A program made the translations under genes and the position numbers. From contig CAYJNS010000055.1 in the NCBI GenBank assembly GCA_964371745.1, positions 1-7,262 of the forward strand: 7,262 bases of DNA, written 5' to 3'. Source of the DNA: CAKOSP01 sp964371745. Lineage in GTDB: Bacteria; Bacillota_I; Bacilli_A; RF39; UBA660. The notes beneath the pieces are model-generated. The model worked only from the letters and a program-made list of their open reading frames with translations. It was not told where the DNA came from and made no database searches. Numbering within the stretch: the first letter of the stretch is position 1; each line of letters begins with the position of its first letter. Positions 5,938 to 7,262 of the stretch are shown here, piece after piece.

Positions 5938-7262
5938 ATGAAAAGAAGTGAAATTGATGAAAAATATAAATGGGATTTAAGTTTAATATATAAAACTGAT
6001 GAAGAATTTTTATCTGATTTAGAAAAAGTAAAAAATGAAATTAATTGTATTTTAGGATATAAAGGTAAAATAGTAAAAAGTGCTAAAAATTTACTTGATT
6101 ATTTAAAATTAAGTGAAAGTTTAGAAAGAAAAATATATAAAATAGGATATTATGCACAGCTACATAATGATGAAGATAAATCTAATGTTTTATATCAAGA
6201 TTTTCATGGAAGAGCAACTAATTTAGAAAAAGAATATAATAAGTTAACATCTTTTGTTAAACCAGAAATGATGAGTGTAGAGTATGAAGTTATTAAAGGG
6301 TTTATTAAAACAGAAAAAGCTTTAGAAGAATATGACTTCTTACTTGAAAATATTTATAGATACAAAAAATATTATTTAGATGAACAAGGTGAAAAAATAT
6401 TATCATCTTTATCAAATGTTTGTGAAACTGCTTATAATACATTTTTTAATTTTACATGTTCAGATTTAAAATATAATGATATCTTAGATAAAGATGGTAA
6501 TAGTCATGAACTTAATTCAAGTAAATATCTTGCATATATATCATCAAAAGATAGAACGTTAAGAAAAAATACTTTTAATGAAATGTTTACAACATATGGT
6601 AAATATAAAAATATGCTTTCTACTTTATTATCTGGTCATATAGAAACATTATCTAAAAGTGCATCTATAAGAGGTTACTCTTCAGCATTACAAGCATCGA
6701 TTTATGCAGATAATGTCGATGAGTTAATATATAATAATTTTATTGACGTAATAAATGATAAATTACCAATACTGCATAAATATTACGCTATGCAAAAAAA
6801 GTGTTTGAAACTAGAAAAAATGCATATTTATGATACCTATGTATCATTGGTAAATGATAATGATAAAAAATATTCTTACGAGGAAGCAAGAAAAATAATT
6901 GTAGATGCACTTAGAGTTTTAGGTGATGAATATATTGAAGGAATTAATAAAGCTTTTGATGAAAGGTGGATAGATGTATATAATAATGATGGTAAATACA
7001 ATGGAGCTTATTCAACTGGTTTTTATGATATAAAACCTTATATATTAATGAATTATAATAATACCATTAATAGTGTTAAAACACTTGCTCATGAGTTAGG
7101 TCATTCTATGCATAAATATTTTTCTATAAAAAATCAAAACTATTCAAATTATAGGTATAAAATATTTATAGCAGAGGTTATGTCGCTTACTAATGAACTT
7201 CTTGTTAATGACTATTTATATAAAAATGCTAAAACTGATGAAGAAAAATTATTTTTCTTAAA
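5938..7262 (+). CDS. pepF: Oligoendopeptidase F-type M3 metallopeptidase (3'-truncated by window end)
   Basis: PepF enzymes are cytoplasmic zinc peptidases that cut oligopeptides, usually of about 7-17 residues, in peptide turnover. 441 residues are visible without a stop; the family is about 600 long, so about a quarter is missing only because the window ends. The start MKRSEIDEKYKWDLSLIY matches the usual R-x-x-x-KWDL-x-x-IY opening, and GGAGG (5928-5932) lies 5 bases before the ATG. The N-terminal helical domain (about 1-190) is followed by the M3 catalytic domain. GAYSTG (356-361) and the zinc motif HELGH (His385, Glu386, His389) are intact, and Glu413 in IAEVMSLTNE is the expected third zinc ligand. 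The segment reads AEVMSLTNE where AEVASTFNE is common, a minor variation. It has its own extended -10 promoter and an inverted repeat upstream. Confidence in the M3 family is very high; the PepF subgroup is supported by the N terminus. Confidence 0.93.
   Translation, partial: MKRSEIDEKYKWDLSLIYKTDEEFLSDLEKVKNEINCILGYKGKIVKSAKNLLDYLKLSESLERKIYKIGYYAQLHNDEDKSNVLYQDFHGRATNLEKEYNKLTSFVKPEMMSVEYEVIKGFIKTEKALEEYDFLLENIYRYKKYYLDEQGEKILSSLSNVCETAYNTFFNFTCSDLKYNDILDKDGNSHELNSSKYLAYISSKDRTLRKNTFNEMFTTYGKYKNMLSTLLSGHIETLSKSASIRGYSSALQASIYADNVDELIYNNFIDVINDKLPILHKYYAMQKKCLKLEKMHIYDTYVSLVNDNDKKYSYEEARKIIVDALRVLGDEYIEGINKAFDERWIDVYNNDGKYNGAYSTGFYDIKPYILMNYNNTINSVKTLAHELGHSMHKYFSIKNQNYSNYRYKIFIAEVMSLTNELLVNDYLYKNAKTDEEKLFFL

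Noticed and set aside
7141..7200. Loss of the third zinc ligand in PepF because the motif reads AEVMSLTNE
   Set aside because: The zinc-binding Glu413 and the later Asn-Glu are retained; only intervening hydrophobic or small residues differ, so the active site appears intact.
1..7262. Mobile element, CRISPR array, defence island, tRNA or rRNA
   Set aside because: No transposase or integrase motifs, no spaced direct repeats, no cloverleaf-like G/C-rich segments and no shift in composition were seen; the genes are mostly housekeeping and all on one strand.

Overview
The window comes from a very AT-rich, low-GC Gram-positive (Firmicutes/Bacillota) bacterium. The evidence is strong AGGAG/GAGGTG ribosome-binding sites 5-9 bases before ATG starts, A/T-ending codons, TAA as the dominant stop, U-tailed hairpin terminators, and a SpoIVB-like peptidase, a family typical of endospore-forming Firmicutes. 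One stop is TGA (xseA) and tryptophans are TGG, so the code is standard (table 11) and not the mycoplasma code, despite the base composition. A host among the deep AT-rich Bacilli or clostridial gut lineages is a guess. All genes lie on the + strand.

Layout. Bases 1-267 hold the 3' end of an unrecognised gene, closed by a weak hairpin terminator. A good promoter then starts a tight four-gene operon: nusB (378-770), xseA (774-2039), xseB (2036-2254) and proS (2254-3663), with a 3-base gap, a 4-base overlap and a 1-base overlap. It joins the transcription factor NusB, both subunits of exonuclease VII, and a prolyl-tRNA synthetase of the archaeal/eukaryote-like, zinc-binding type without an editing insertion. 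A hairpin over the proS stop codon probably ends it.

Then come mostly single-gene units, each with its own expression signals: an HD-superfamily phosphohydrolase resembling YfbR, with the HD doublet changed to HE (3728-4387); a small zinc-ribbon membrane protein (4441-4800); a secreted SpoIVB-like PDZ/S55 serine peptidase with an intact catalytic triad (4894-5862); and the first three-quarters of an oligoendopeptidase F-type M3 metallopeptidase that runs off the right edge (from 5938). A bulged inverted repeat overlaps the promoter of the last gene.

In Bacillus subtilis, nusB-xseA-xseB and spoIVB lie in one extended conserved neighbourhood (with ispA, dxs, ahrC, recN and spo0A between or near them). 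Here the order looks like a rearranged remnant, with proS after xseB and the intervening genes absent. I see no mobile element, CRISPR array, tRNA or rRNA, and no convincing new multi-gene system. The points most worth a second look are the HE-variant phosphohydrolase, the compact SpoIVB homologue, the hybrid nusB-xse-proS operon, and the inverted repeat before pepF. No stretch longer than 300 bases lacks a gene.
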